The notes under the pieces were generated by a model that did not search any database, was not told the origin of the DNA, and saw only the letters and a program-made list of their open reading frames with translations. A stretch of 64,000 nt of DNA from Lunularia cruciata (taxonomy: Eukaryota; Streptophyta; Marchantiopsida; Lunulariales; Lunulariaceae). Both the position numbers and the translations under genes were made by a program. How positions within the stretch are numbered: position 1 is the first letter of the stretch; each line of letters starts with the position of its first letter. The stretch is taken from NCBI GenBank assembly GCA_948567375.1, contig OX419761.1, forward strand, positions 43,438,243 through 43,502,242, given 5' to 3'. This document shows positions 52,842-64,000 of this stretch, piece after piece.

Positions 52842-55800
52842 ACTTCTCGTGACAGAGGCCTAAGGCTATTGATATAGAAAGGCATTGCAGTTCCAGTTAG
52901 AGCGATTTATTTTTACGCCAGAAGGTGTTAATAGAGTGTCACAAGACAAGATTCCTAGCGGCTAGTGCACGCTTGAAAGTTTAATCTTTAGTCACCAATT
53001 TCAAATCTGTGGTGAAGAGCAACTCAATATACCTTTCTCTTCCTAAATATATCGCAGTTCGCAACTTGTGTCTACATTCTGTAAAGGACATACAGTGGAT
53101 CTAACGGTGCTTCCAGCATTGATGTTCTCAGAGTCGACGTCAACAGTTAAAGTTCGCCGGTATTTAATGCGCATTCCACAGTTGTGGAGAACATTACTTT
53201 TTGAAAATTCCTTTGGACCATGATCCATATGCCAGACAAGCAATCCGCGTGGCTTTTGTCGCAGGGTGGTCGATGTGGTTGGGCTTACCCTACGTGCGAG
53301 GACGAGCTTTGCATCGAAATCTAGCAATACTGTGTCACGAAAAATATTCTTTGGTACTAGTTGTGGCTTAACACATGTAGTGATTCAGATTCTCCAGATT
53401 GTTAAGATTGATGTGCTCAAATATACCAATTGCATTGGACTAAAACTTGACGTTCATTCGCAATACATTGAAATGTAACGCATCAAATATTTTATGCTAA
53501 ACCCTGACCTTTGTTTGCACTACTACTTACACCTTGAAACGTAGTAGAAGACCCAATTCACAAAAAACAAACTTCCCTCCAATGTACCTATTACCAGATT
53601 CTAACCTGGTGTCGCTTCAATCTAATCTACTATCCTTTCTTGCCGGCAAAATATGGTCTGCTAACAAAAATAGAGTGAATATTCTAAATTTGAGCAGTTT
53701 TCAATGCATTTTTACCCAAATACACCAATTTCATTATACTAAAACTTGACCCATAATTAGCACTACTATATTCAAATTGACATGTAATGCACATTGGTTA
53801 ACTATTTGCCAACTTTTATAGAGAAAACTTAGTTATTAACGATTATCTTATAAAAGTATTTTAAATTTAATAAAATAACATGTTTTAACATCTATTTGCT
53901 AATTTTTTGAGAATTTTGAATAATATACTATAATATACGTTTATTATTGGTAAATTCGTTGTAATATTAAGATAATAGTTGATTTTTGGCAGACTGGTCA
54001 ATTGGTTGTAATAATAATACAAAGAAAGAGTCTTAAAAGAAAAAAATACTCACCTATTGTGCACATTTAGAATATAAATTTTTTACTATATTCTAGTATT
54101 TACTGTCAAATGAAAACTCATAATAAAAATATTCACAATTAAATATAATTCATTAATTAATTCATGTACATAATTTATTCATTCATTTTATGTTTGACTG
54201 ATTTTTCTAAGACATTGTAGCTATTAAAAGATGATTATGTAAGCAACCTACTAGAAGCTATCTAACGGTTTTTTATTCAGATTTTTTTGTATATTATCAA
54301 AACCCTTGTTCATATGATTAAGGGGTTTGTCTATTTTATCATAGTATTCATCATTTGTCTCCATGAAGAAATATTCGTTGCATTGGAACTTCAAGAAGCT
54401 CAACTTTTATGTTGAGTAATATGATAAAGAGAGTTGAATTCAAAAGAAGTGAGTAGACAAGTACAATTAAATCTTTATTTCCTAAATTGATTGTGAATCA
54501 ACTAAGTGTCATTCCATTCCTTTATATAAGTATATTTCAACTTTTTGTTATGCAAGAAGATTGAATGCAAAGACTTTGAAAGACTTTGAGTAAAAAATTA
54601 AGTCACAAATATGGAAGCTAGTAATATCTATAGGATAAAGCATGATAGATGATATTTTTGAATTTTAGGTAGATGGTTGATGATAATATGTATTTTTGCT
54701 AGTAAAATTGATGTAAAATCTTATGTGTTTGATGATAGTGAGAGGAAGCACTATTGAGTTTTTTTCTTTGATATTTAAATTGAGGCACAAATATAGCTAA
54801 ATTTGGTATTATAAAATAAATTATGGTGAAATTGGAAAATTTTTTTATCAATTTTATCACAAAAGCAAACAAAATCTGAAATTGATTATCTAATAGGCTT
54901 TTCTATTCTATGGTACTCTCAATGCTTGGGTTTTCCTTAAACCCTTCCTCACATTGACTAGCCCGTTAAGAATATCAAGAGTAATTTCCTTGATAATGTG
55001 CAAATTTCTTGCCTATGTACTCAAGCACTCATTCCCAGTGAATGTCAAGGGTAACTCGCTTGATTTAGTGTGGATTTCATAAGCAGGTCCTCAAACACAT
55101 ACTCCTATGCCAAGACTCCTCACTTGTACTTGACCTAGTATACAATTAAAGATGTATGCACAAGTCATTCAACACAAAGGAAAGTTGTGAGCTGAAGTGT
55201 TTTGATTATGAAAGAATGGACATAGCTTTTGAAGGTTGCTACCCATATGTACAGTTTTCTACTCTTGAGATGAAGATGATCAACTGCTGAGAGTGCTATA
55301 AATCTTCTAACTACACCTACTTCACCTATCACTACTCCTACGTATTGCCCTTATCCTAAGTGCATTTAAGAAATGATTGCACAACGGCCGCCAATCACAA
55401 CTACTTTTTGTTGTTTACTTTACAAGTAATTACATTCTGCAATGGTCATAACAAAAGAGAATTTTAGGCCAAGGATGTGCTCTACAGTCAAAAATAATTG
55501 CCTGTTTCTCTTGAGCTAGTAACTATTTTCTTCCTAAAATCTACTACAAGGAACTACCTTTGTCCTTAGAAATCTAAATCAGTTACTCTACCCGCAATAC
55601 CCTGTAGTTTCCACTAGCAGCATTTTCATGGCATCTTCAAATTTCTTTGAAATGTATTGTAGCCCACCTTGCATCTCCTTATGTAATTTTTTCTCTACTC
55701 TTTGGAACTTTGTCAAAGGTTTCTAGGTTAGAATGTCAGTAATAGTTAGGATTTTTGGCTGGTACTCCATCTATCACCACAAGCTTACCAAACTATACAT

Positions 55801-56143
55801 TAGAAATGGCTGGATTCATGGGTACCGTTGGAGGACTACTCCAAGACCATGAACATAATCATGGATTACCATGGTAGCATCAATCAGTTGGTTGTCCACA
55901 TTGACATTCATATAGACAAGAAACTGCCAAACGGGACAAAGAACTGATTTCTCCAACTTTCAATCGTTGACACTTCACACATGTGGGAACAATAATGGCT
56001 CACTACTAATGCTCACCAAAATTTGGAAAAAAATCATTGAGAGGTACATGTACTTCACCTTAGAATGGAGTAAAGTTTAATGAAATTGAGATTGTGCCAC
56101 CTCTAAGAATCCTTGTTGTTGATATTGTGGAAGCAATAGTACT
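52842..56143. other. Long gene-poor stretch, AT-rich
   Basis: No conserved domain was recognised. A minus-strand frame 53327-53043 (LLVWHMDHGPKEFS, CGMRIKYRRTL) is the most protein-like but has no ATG start and could not be assigned. From 53750 to 54900 the sequence is strongly AT-rich. From 55700 to 56140 minus-strand fragments such as VYMNVNVDNQLIDATMVIHD hint at a decayed mobile-element ORF, unassigned. Confidence 0.5.
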
Positions 56144-56862
56144 TGTAACAACCCAGCAAGTATCACTTTTGCAATTTTCAATAAGTAATCATTTGTTTCC
56201 ATAGAGATACTGGTCACAAATGGTCAAATACAAAGTAATCAATAACAAAGCAGTTCTTCTTGCTTGCTTCTTTAATCTGTTGGGTAGAAACCACACCAAG
56301 AGGAGAGTAAAAAGTACTCAATTTGTAACCTTGTCACCAATCACAACACCCATAATCACAACTCATTGAATTCTATCCAAACCAATATCAATTGTGATGA
56401 TTAAGTTCTCCAAAATAAGGCTACTTCACCACAAAACTACTTTGCCTCAAAATTATGCTGTTCACTGAAGGTACAACTTCCTCAATCAAATTTTTTTGGA
56501 TCAATCCAACACTATGATTCCTGAAAAATATCAAGCATTGCTTTTGATTTCTATCCACTCAAGATCAAACACACATAATGTATATTAGAGCTGTAGAACC
56601 CAAGATCTACCACACTCCAAATTGCAATTTGAATTTATCCAAACACTCACAGACACATACACAGGATAGATACTCAGAATTAAGCTAAAATGATGAGCAC
56701 TAAGTTACAGCACTTTGGTTTTCTCAACTTCAAACATATGAATACTAAATTGAATAAAAATATAACACTACAAATGTCTCCTTTAAATAGATAGAACACT
56801 ATGATATCTAACTACATATTGTTTCAACTACTACTTTACTAACTTACAGATCCAAAATGACA
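56144..56862 (-). mobile_element. LTR of the gypsy / coiled-coil family (719 bp)
   Basis: Starts TGTAACAACCCAGCAAGTATC and ends CCAAAATGACA, collinear with 15119-15885 and 19934-20684. It has a minus-strand CTATTTAAAGGAG box at about 56778-56790. No gag follows on its left, so it acts as 3' LTR for the coiled-coil ORF to its right. Confidence 0.8.
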
Positions 56863-59160
56863 TTCCTCCTCTTTATATTTACCTCTCCAGATCTCAAAAG
56901 ATTGCTACTAATCCAATCCAATGTCTACTTCTACTTCAGCTTCTACACCTGACTTACCTTCAATCACTTTTTCTACTTTGGGTTCAACTACAACCTCTTC
57001 TATTTCTATCCTATTTCAGTTTGAACTAGAACTAAAGTTCTAGTTCATGGGTATCCCAACTACATTCTCCTTTCCTATTGTAACTTCCTCATATGCCTAT
57101 GGTCATTCACCCAAATTCACTTGCATCCCTACCTCTACTATTTTTCATTGAGTTCCTACTTTCACATTACTCCAAAGCTCATCTAGTTTGGATCTCACAA
57201 AATCCAAGAATAACATTATCTCTTATTTCTAACATCTTCCTATCTACTCTCTCTTTTAAGCAAATCAACAATTTGTTCATGTCAACATCCTTTGCTTTGC
57301 TCTTTATCATCTCCTACACTAACAACTTCAACTCATGTAGTCTTGCTTCCTCCATTTTGACTTTGGCTTTAGTACTCAACATTGCCTTCATCCTCCCAAT
57401 GATTTCTCCAACTGAGTCCAATGTGCTCCCTGGAACTATCTTCCCACAACTCCACTCTACTTCCAACTCATTTTGATACATCTTCAACTCATCCTCAAAT
57501 TTGGCTTTTAGTGCTTCTTTCTCCTCCACATATTGGATAAGTTGAGTCTCTACACTTTTAATGAGTCCTCTTACTTTAATGAGTCATTGCAACCTCTCTT
57601 CCTCTTAAGTTCTATCTATCAACTCATGCTACCAGGCCCAATCCTTCTCCTTTGCAACGTTTCTCAAGCTCTCCATCTGTTGCTCCATCACAACTACCAT
57701 TGCCTTTGAATGTATTGCCTCCAATTGTGCATTAGCAAATTCACCCTTCAACTTCTTGAATGCTACCCTTCTGATTCTTTGGTTCTTCAGCTTGTTGTTC
57801 AAGTTCATCTCCATGCTTCACAAAATTCTTATGCAGATTATCTAAGCTCTTCCTCCAAAGGACAACACCAACCCAAAGTTCTTTGGCTTCTTCCTCTCCT
57901 TACGTTAACTTCATCTTTAAATCCAAGACTTCTTCACTCAAATACTTCACTACTTGCAGCTCATCCTTCACTTCAGGATGATCTCTCTTCAGATCTTCCT
58001 TCTTCTTCTGCAACTGCAATAGCAAGGGACAGATGATCTTTGATAGATATGCTACTCCGCTGAATTCTTCTATATCATCTTCTCTTTCTTCAGCTTTAGA
58101 AGTCACTTCTTCAGCTGGTTCCTTACCCCAAAGTCTTGATCTTTGTATCTTCAAAGTCATATCTTTTGAGTGTTCTTCTTCTTCTTCTATGTTACTTGGT
58201 CTTGCAGCTGCAACTTGCAAACTTCTCTTTGATCTTGCTCCTCTTGGAAACACCAAGACCGGCACCTCTCCTCTTTCCTTAGGAATATCACCTTGGCCAA
58301 CTCCACATATTGGCTGTCTCTTCCTTCCATATGTGCAATCTGAGACCCCAACTGTCTTCTTCAGCCCCTTCTTCCATGGATTGCTGGACTTCAGGCTCCC
58401 CATCACTCCCACTGATAGACTCTTTAATTTGCAATGTTAGCTCTTCTTCTTCTCCCAAGTCTTCACACTTAGACTTGGCATCTCAGTTTGCCTCTTCACC
58501 CAATGACAAGTGCACCTTTACCATCTCTCACTTTGGGTTCAGCCTCCTTGTCTTTTGTGGCTGAACTGGTGAAACTCCTTCTATGGGTCTACCCTACTTC
58601 CCTGGCCTTGGGATACTCACCAACACTATCTTCTCCTGCACCATCCTAATGAAGTGTTCATTGCCTTCACGGATTTGCCTTATGAAATATAGTTCTTCTG
58701 CATCTGCAAATCGACAAAGATTGGGGTGAAAGTGTAACACAATCCTTCCTTTCTCCTCCAAGCTTAGTAGGTTTAGTCCTTAATATAAATGTTCTGGAAA
58801 GGGTGCAAAGTAATGGGGTGGCATGTCCATTCTCCAATTATTAATCATCTGACCTACTTTTTGGTGAAAGCACTTCACCTAATTCACCACTTCTCCTACA
58901 AACATCCAGTGCAAAGCTTGTTGCTTCGTAACATTGGTGGTTCACTCTAGCTTAACATTGCCATCAAAGCCTCAACTACACCCCCTTCTTGGGTCTTTAA
59001 AAATATCCACCTTGTACCCATTCTTAGTGCAAGGAGCCCTAAAAGAATTCCTCACTTCTACAATCTCCTCCAAATACTCACACACAGAAGGTTCTTGAGT
59101 CCACCTCAATGGCTGAAGCAATGAACCTTGATCAAGAATGACCCTGAGCAGTGGAAGAAA
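56863..59160 (-). pseudogene. Retroelement coiled-coil ORF, copy 4 (best preserved)
   Basis: Reading leftward, the N-terminal block near 59160-58600 has QKVGQMINNWRMDMPPHYF, GLNLLSLEEKGRI, HFHPNLCRFADAEELYFIRQ and IVLVSIPRPGK. From 58412 a 170-codon frame follows with FPRGARSKRSLQVAAARPS, LKIQRSRLWGKEP, an acidic patch and the coiled coil KKKEDLKRDHPEVKDELQVV. The coiled coil continues at 57814-57629 and 57529-57314 (KARLHELKLLV-type end). The order equals that of copy 3. Stops remain. The function is unknown. Confidence 0.75.
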
Positions 59161-59640
59161 TGACAAGGAAGTTAAAGGCCTTGTTCAAATCAAAGAAAAC
59201 CAAGAATAATTGGAAGGTAAATGTGTATAATGATCCCATTCAATGCACCATGGTGACCTTGCTCATGAAGATCTTCAAGTCAACCCAAACTACTATGTCA
59301 AGAATAGCCAGGCCACCTTCTTGCATCTAATGCACAAAGAGAAAAGTGTGGATTAGGCAAATATTTTTTACCACCAAACCCTTGAGTTGATGGAGCAGTT
59401 GCAGATGAATATCAAATAAATTTTCTCTTCTTATTTGTTTTGCATTTTTATATCAAGATATGATTGTTGTTGAAGGAAGGGAGGAAGCTCTCCCTTGCAC
59501 ATTACTTACTGTCAAGGTACCATCGAGCTCAACCTGAGTATGTGGCAAAGACTAACAAGCACAAAGAGGTGTTGATTGAGTACCACCAAATAGAGAGATA
59601 GGTCAAGCTCACCAAGACTATTGGGGTGAGCACTAGCAAA
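59161..59640. other. No recognisable gene; possible remnant of plus-strand ORF
   Basis: Plus-strand frames hint at continued charged protein (KLKALFKSKKTKNNWKV, VTLLMKIFKS), perhaps the N-terminal continuation of the following ORF. No motif was identified. Confidence 0.35.
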
Positions 59641-59645
59641 AGGAA

Positions 59646-61500
59646 ATGGGTCACAAGAATTGTGTAGATCAAGAAAGGCACAAGCTTAATCCCCAAATGG
59701 TGGAGTCTTTAGAGGATAGTGATTCCCCTTTTGAGTTAGAATCAGAATTTGGAAGTGAAGTGGGAGATGATCACAATTTAAAGGGCACTCCCAATATGGC
59801 TCCCATATGCAAGGATCAAGAAAAGGAGCAATCTCCCCTTGTGGTGAAATCACCGTTGATGCAGGTGACTTCCTTCTCCAAGAATGAATTGTTGTCTAAT
59901 CATGAAGGAGGTGATGCGGATTGACATGAAGGTGCAATCTGCTCTTGCTGCACTAGTAGAGCCATACATGCCAAATGAATGCACTCTCGAGATAGTTAGG
60001 ATGAAAGTGAATGAAGAGGAGGACATCTTAATATTGCAATTGCAAAAGGCCACTCTTGCACCCCAAGAATTGGAGGTGGAGAGAATGCATGTTCCAACTA
60101 TTGCACCACAAGAAGAATAAAGGGTGACCATTCTCCACTAGGTACTAGAAATTGAGGATGTCCAAACCACATCAGCTCAATTGGGTGGAGAAAATTCAAG
60201 TGAATAAGGACAACTCTCAAGTGTGGAAAAGGATAAAAAACCAAGAAGGAGGGGTCACTAGATTTGGATAGCTTGTTCATGATTCCAACCACTATTGCCA
60301 ATACTATAGAAGCATCTAAAATAATGGTGGTTGAAAAAACAAATAAAGATAAGAATGGAGCATGAAGCTCCCAAGTGGTGCTAATTGTGGAGAGTACCCT
60401 TGGTGGTCTCAATAGCAAATCTGGGTCACTTGCCTAGAGAAGACAAGGTGTGAGTGCTTGAGAGAGAAGCAACTTGATTTGGGTCTGCTGAGGAGAAAAA
60501 TCCATAGCCCACATTGAACTATCCCCCATTGTCATTGTGGCTTGTTAATGTGTTGGGGTCTGTGTTCAATGTGCTGAGAGAGCTTCTTCCTACTTACCAA
60601 GAGATAGACCTTGTGATCTGAAACTATAGATGACTGAAAGAATTTTTATACTACCATATAAAAACCTTGGTTGGGGAGAAGTTGGGAGTGGAGAAGGAAT
60701 TCTTTGAAGCAAAGGGTACTATTGCATGGGTAGAGGCTAAGCTATCTATTACTCAGAAGCAATTGCAAGTACCAAGAACAATGTCTGGGCTAGGGAGAGA
60801 ATCACAAGCTCACATAGCTCCAAGAGTGGCTTGCAATGGCTGAAGAGAAGTTTTGTTCATGCAACCAAAGCTATGAGAATCATGATGGTGGTGCAGCAAG
60901 AGATGGAGAATGGCCTAAATCCAAGAACTTGAGACAACACTTGTAGCTAAGGAGAATGAGTTGCGTTGTAAGAAGGCAGAGTATGATGCTTTCTTGAGGA
61001 GCTTTGAGGTATAGAAGTGACACAACAACAAACAGCTAGGGAAATACATGAAAAATTCCATAGTACCAAGGCCAAGATCATGGTGGTCAAGCATAGCGCA
61101 TACTAGCTAGAGAAGGTGTTTGAGGACTGCAATGCAACTCAGGAGAAGATAAGCAATAAGGATAAAGAAATCATGAAAATGGAGACAGTGGTGATTGGAT
61201 CTCAACTGCAGACCACCTAGCCAGACTCAAATTTGTTAACATTACATGGGAGATCCCAGTGTCATGTTGAGGAGGCATAGAAGAAGCCTGAAGAGCAACT
61301 TAGTGCTCGGGACAAGGAAGTATTGTGCCCAAAGAAAGAATTGGAGGCTCTATGCCTCTATGGTAATAAAAACCAACAGGCCTATAAGGCAGATGGAGAA
61401 GGGTCAACAATGCATTAAAGAATTGACCATGAAAGCCAATGATAACAAAGAAAAAGAGCAAGTTTTTCATGTACAGATCAGGCAAGAAGTATAGATGGAG
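59646..61500 (+). pseudogene. Second coiled-coil ORF family, left arm of an inverted repeat
   Basis: Pieces on the plus strand: an acidic N-terminal part (SLEDSDSPFELESEFGSEVG, KGTPNMAPICKDQEKEQSP, LLSNHEGGDAD), then DSLFMIPTTIANTIEASKIM, then IELSPIVIV and later coiled coil (EKISNKDKEIMKMETVVI, RSLKSNLVLGTRKYC). The same blocks appear on the minus strand at 64000-62460. The ORF is broken by many stops. Its overall layout (acidic, basic, coiled coil) recalls the family at 17.6-19.9 kb. Confidence 0.6.
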
Positions 61501-62110
61501 CTATAATCCATTCAAGACAACTTGGATGCAGAATGAACAAGGGTTCTTACTTTGGTGGAGGATGATATGAGTTGCCTCAAGTCACAAGTGGGAATACCGG
61601 TTGTGATCCAAGCTCACTAAAAAGATTGCAGGAGCTTAAGTCTAAACTTTATGCTTTGGAAGCTAAAACATACTCAAAAAGCAGTTAGAAAACTTGGCTA
61701 ACCAATTGTTGAAGCATGCCAATGCCATATTCAAGGAGGTTTTGACTTATCCACAAGGAGTGTGGGGAGTATACTGAGCGCATCAAGGTGTTGATTCAAA
61801 AATGTAAACTAGAGGGTGGATTGGCACAATAGGAGTTGCAATGTCCTTATAACCAATGTACATAGGTACAATCATTGGAGTCAAGCATCATCAAGGTGAG
61901 ATACCATCAGAGTTGCTAGGATGAAACAATATCATGATGATTGATCATTAAAGTCAAGCATCATGGGGATGAGAGACCATTGGAGTTGAACATCATTGGG
62001 ATGGGTTGTCTACTGTGGTTGGATCATCGGAGTAGTATTACTCTCAAGTACAACAATTGTGACTACTTTATAAGATAGTATGGATGTACAATTGACATTT
62101 TTGTAGTGGG
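61501..62110. other. Spacer between inverted arms, short repeated phrases
   Basis: Phrases GGAGTCAAGCATCATCAAGGTGAG-like (about 61876, 61950, 61990) recur with changes. No gene was seen. Confidence 0.45.
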
Positions 62111-62330
62111 CATGCCAAGTGATGACTTCTAGGAAGAAGCTTCCTGGCTAGCTTAGCTTGCATGCCAAGTAGATGGCTTCTTTGATAAAGCTTCTTGGGA
62201 AGTTTCCTAACTAGTTAAGCTTGCACACCAAGTAGGCAGCTTCTAGAAGGAAGCTTCTTGGTTAGCTTTCTTGCACTCTAAGAAAATGGCTTTTAGGAAG
62301 CTTCTTGAGAAGCTTCTCAAGAGCCTTATA
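62110..62330. repeat. Degenerate 50-63-bp tandem repeat
   Basis: The core CCAAGT.(G).(A)T.GCTTCT..(A)GAAGCTTC(T)TGG occurs at about 62115, 62165 and 62228, with a partial fourth copy near 62280 (GGCTTTTAGGAAGCTTCTTG). A TATA-like CTTATATTC and CAAATAAAAAAGCC follow at 62325-62355, so this could be an LTR U3 region. Confidence 0.7.
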
Positions 62331-62459
62331 TTCTTCCCTACAAATAAAAAAGCCCAAGCTCATGCTAGCCATTCAGAGTCCCAATGTGATCTTTCACTCC
62401 AGTCTTCCATTCTCCTATTTCTCTCATTGGTCTTTACAAGCAAGGTGATCTGCACTTGA

Positions 62460-64000
62460 GATCTTATCACCTCTATCTTCATTTTCATTATTTCTTTGTC
62501 ATTATTGCTTATCTTCTTCTCTTGAGTTGCCTTGCAGTCCACAAACACCTTCTCTGGCTGGTATGCACCAAGCTTGAGCACTGTGATCTTGGCCTTGGTA
62601 CTCCAAAATTATTTCTTGTACTTCCCCAACAATTTGTTGTTGTCTTGCTTCCATACCTTGTAGCTCCCCAAGAAAGCATCATACTCTACCTTCTAACAAT
62701 GTAGCTCATTCTCCTTAGCTACAAGTGTTGTCTCAAGTTCTTGGACCTTGGACCACTCTCCATCTCTGGCTGCACCACCATCATGGTTCTCACAGCTTTG
62801 GTTGCATGAACAACACTTCTCTTCAGCCATTGCAAGCTGCTCTTGGAGCTATGTGAGCTCATGATTATGTACATGGCTCAGACATTGTTCTTGGTACTTG
62901 CATTGCTTCTGAGCAATAGTAGGCTGAGCCTCCAACCATGCAATACTACCCTTTGCTTCAAAGAATCCTTCTCCACTCCCAACTTCTCCTAGACCACGGT
63001 TTGTATATGGTAGTGAATAATAAATACTGTATCAATATCTATAGTATGTCATCATAGGGTCTCTTGGTTGGAAGCAAGAAGCTCTTTGAGCACATTCACC
63101 TGCCCCAATACCTGAATAACCCACAATGACAATGGGAGATAGTTCAATGCAAGGAAAAGTGCTATGCCCCTTTCTCCTTACTAGGCCCCAATCAAGTTGC
63201 CTCTCCTTGTGAGACTCATAGCTCTTCTTCTCTAGGCAAGTCATCCAGATTTTCTATTGAGATCACCAAGGTGCTCTCCACTATCAGCACCACTTGGGAG
63301 CTTGATGCTCCATCCTTATCTTTATTTTTTTGTTCAACCACCATTGCTTCTGATGCTACCACAGTCTTGGTAATAGTTGTTAGAATCAAAAACAAGCTAT
63401 CCAAATATAGGGACCCTCTCCTTCTTGGTTGTTAACCTTTTTTAGCACCTTAGAATTTTCCTTGCTCACTTGATTTCCTCCACCTGATTGAGCTAAGTGG
63501 TTTGGGCATCTTCAATTTCTGGTTCTTGGGGTGGAATATTCACCCTTTGTTTTTATAATAGCATAACAATTGGAACATGCATTATCTCCTCCTTCAATTC
63601 TCGGGTTGAAGGAGAGGCTTTTTGCATTTGAAATATTAAGATATTTTCCTCTTCATCCACATGCATTTCAACTATCTCAAGAGCATGTTCGTGTGGCATG
63701 TCTCCTCCACTACTGTGGTTCGAGCGGATTGCACCTCCATGCCTATCTCAACATCACCTCCCTCATGATCAGAAGACAATTCAATATTGGAGGAGGAAGT
63801 CAACTGCCTCAAGGGTGATTGCACCACTGCAAAGGATTGTTCCTTTACTTGATTCTTAGGTGGGGGAGCCATATTGGGTGTGCCTTTTGAATCATGATAT
63901 CTCCCACCACACTTACAAGTCCTCATTCTGACTCAGAAGCAGAATCACTATCCCCTAAAGACTCCACTGCTTGGGAATTACGCTTGTGCTTTTTCCTAAT
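62460..64000 (-). pseudogene. Second coiled-coil ORF family, right arm of the inverted repeat
   Basis: On the minus strand: KGTPNMAPPPKNQVKEQS and LSSDHEGGDVEIGMEVQSA (63926-63672), LILTTITKTVVASEAMVVEQ and SSQVVLIVESTLV (63404-63216), IELSPIVIVGYSGIGAGECA (63244-63032), then coiled coil EKVFVDCKATQEKKISNND (62581-62360). These match the plus-strand blocks at 59646-61200 in reverse order. The window ends inside the acidic N-terminal part. Confidence 0.65.

Noticed and set aside
1-64000. tRNA or rRNA genes
   Set aside because: No cloverleaf with conserved A- and B-box signatures and no rRNA core sequence were noticed on reading; a covariance-model scan was not possible here.

Overview
The window is nuclear DNA of a seed plant. 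The evidence is intron-containing class III peroxidase genes, many layers of Ty1/copia and Ty3/gypsy LTR retrotransposons, and a decayed piece of plastid atpA. The old, nested, mostly decayed retroelements and the sparse genes would fit a large gymnosperm genome, but that is inference. No prokaryotic operon, CRISPR array, rRNA or tRNA gene was seen.

Left part (1-30 kb) is almost entirely retrotransposon. A decayed copia element on the minus strand (1-3825) ends inside a peroxidase fragment (PrxA, 3826-4904). A chromovirus with a C-terminal chromodomain follows (4905-~7625, plus strand). From 7.6 to 17.5 kb lies a minus-strand gypsy array in which LTRs appear to be shared: LTR-gag-PR-RT next to LTR-gag-coiled-coil ORF-LTR. 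The coiled-coil ORF occupies the position of pol in this non-autonomous family. It recurs beside the same LTR at 15.9-17.3, 20.7-22.9 and 56.9-59.2 kb. Other plus-strand decayed ORFs of unknown function lie at 17.6-19.9 and 23.5-24.4 kb. A copia RNase H plus 3' LTR lies at 25.6-26.5 kb, short tandem repeats at 25.4 and 26.6-27.2 kb, and a nuclear copy of plastid atpA at 28.8 kb.

Middle part (30-53 kb) is a class III peroxidase cluster. PrxB (38571-39968, plus) and PrxC (41414-42893, minus, convergent with PrxB) both have four intact exons, and each encodes a 339-residue secreted haem peroxidase. PrxD (46041-51893, plus) is a pseudogene with several frameshifts. A 4483-bp copia element with a 5-bp target-site duplication (GGTTC) splits it in exon 3. 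The DNA upstream and downstream of PrxB is repeated around PrxD, so the locus looks like a tandem duplication of a divergent gene pair. In the left unit the partner of PrxB seems to have been lost where a second copia element (30016-34509) now sits.

Right part (53-64 kb) begins with AT-rich DNA without recognisable genes. Then come another LTR plus coiled-coil ORF, and a large inverted repeat (about 59.6-61.2 kb against 62.4-64.0 kb) of a second retroelement-associated coiled-coil ORF family.

Only PrxB and PrxC look like functional host genes. They would encode secreted oxidoreductases of the cell wall/apoplast. Everything else is mobile-element sequence, pseudogenes or unassigned intergenic DNA. 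All coordinates of decayed elements are approximate unless a repeat edge or splice site is named.
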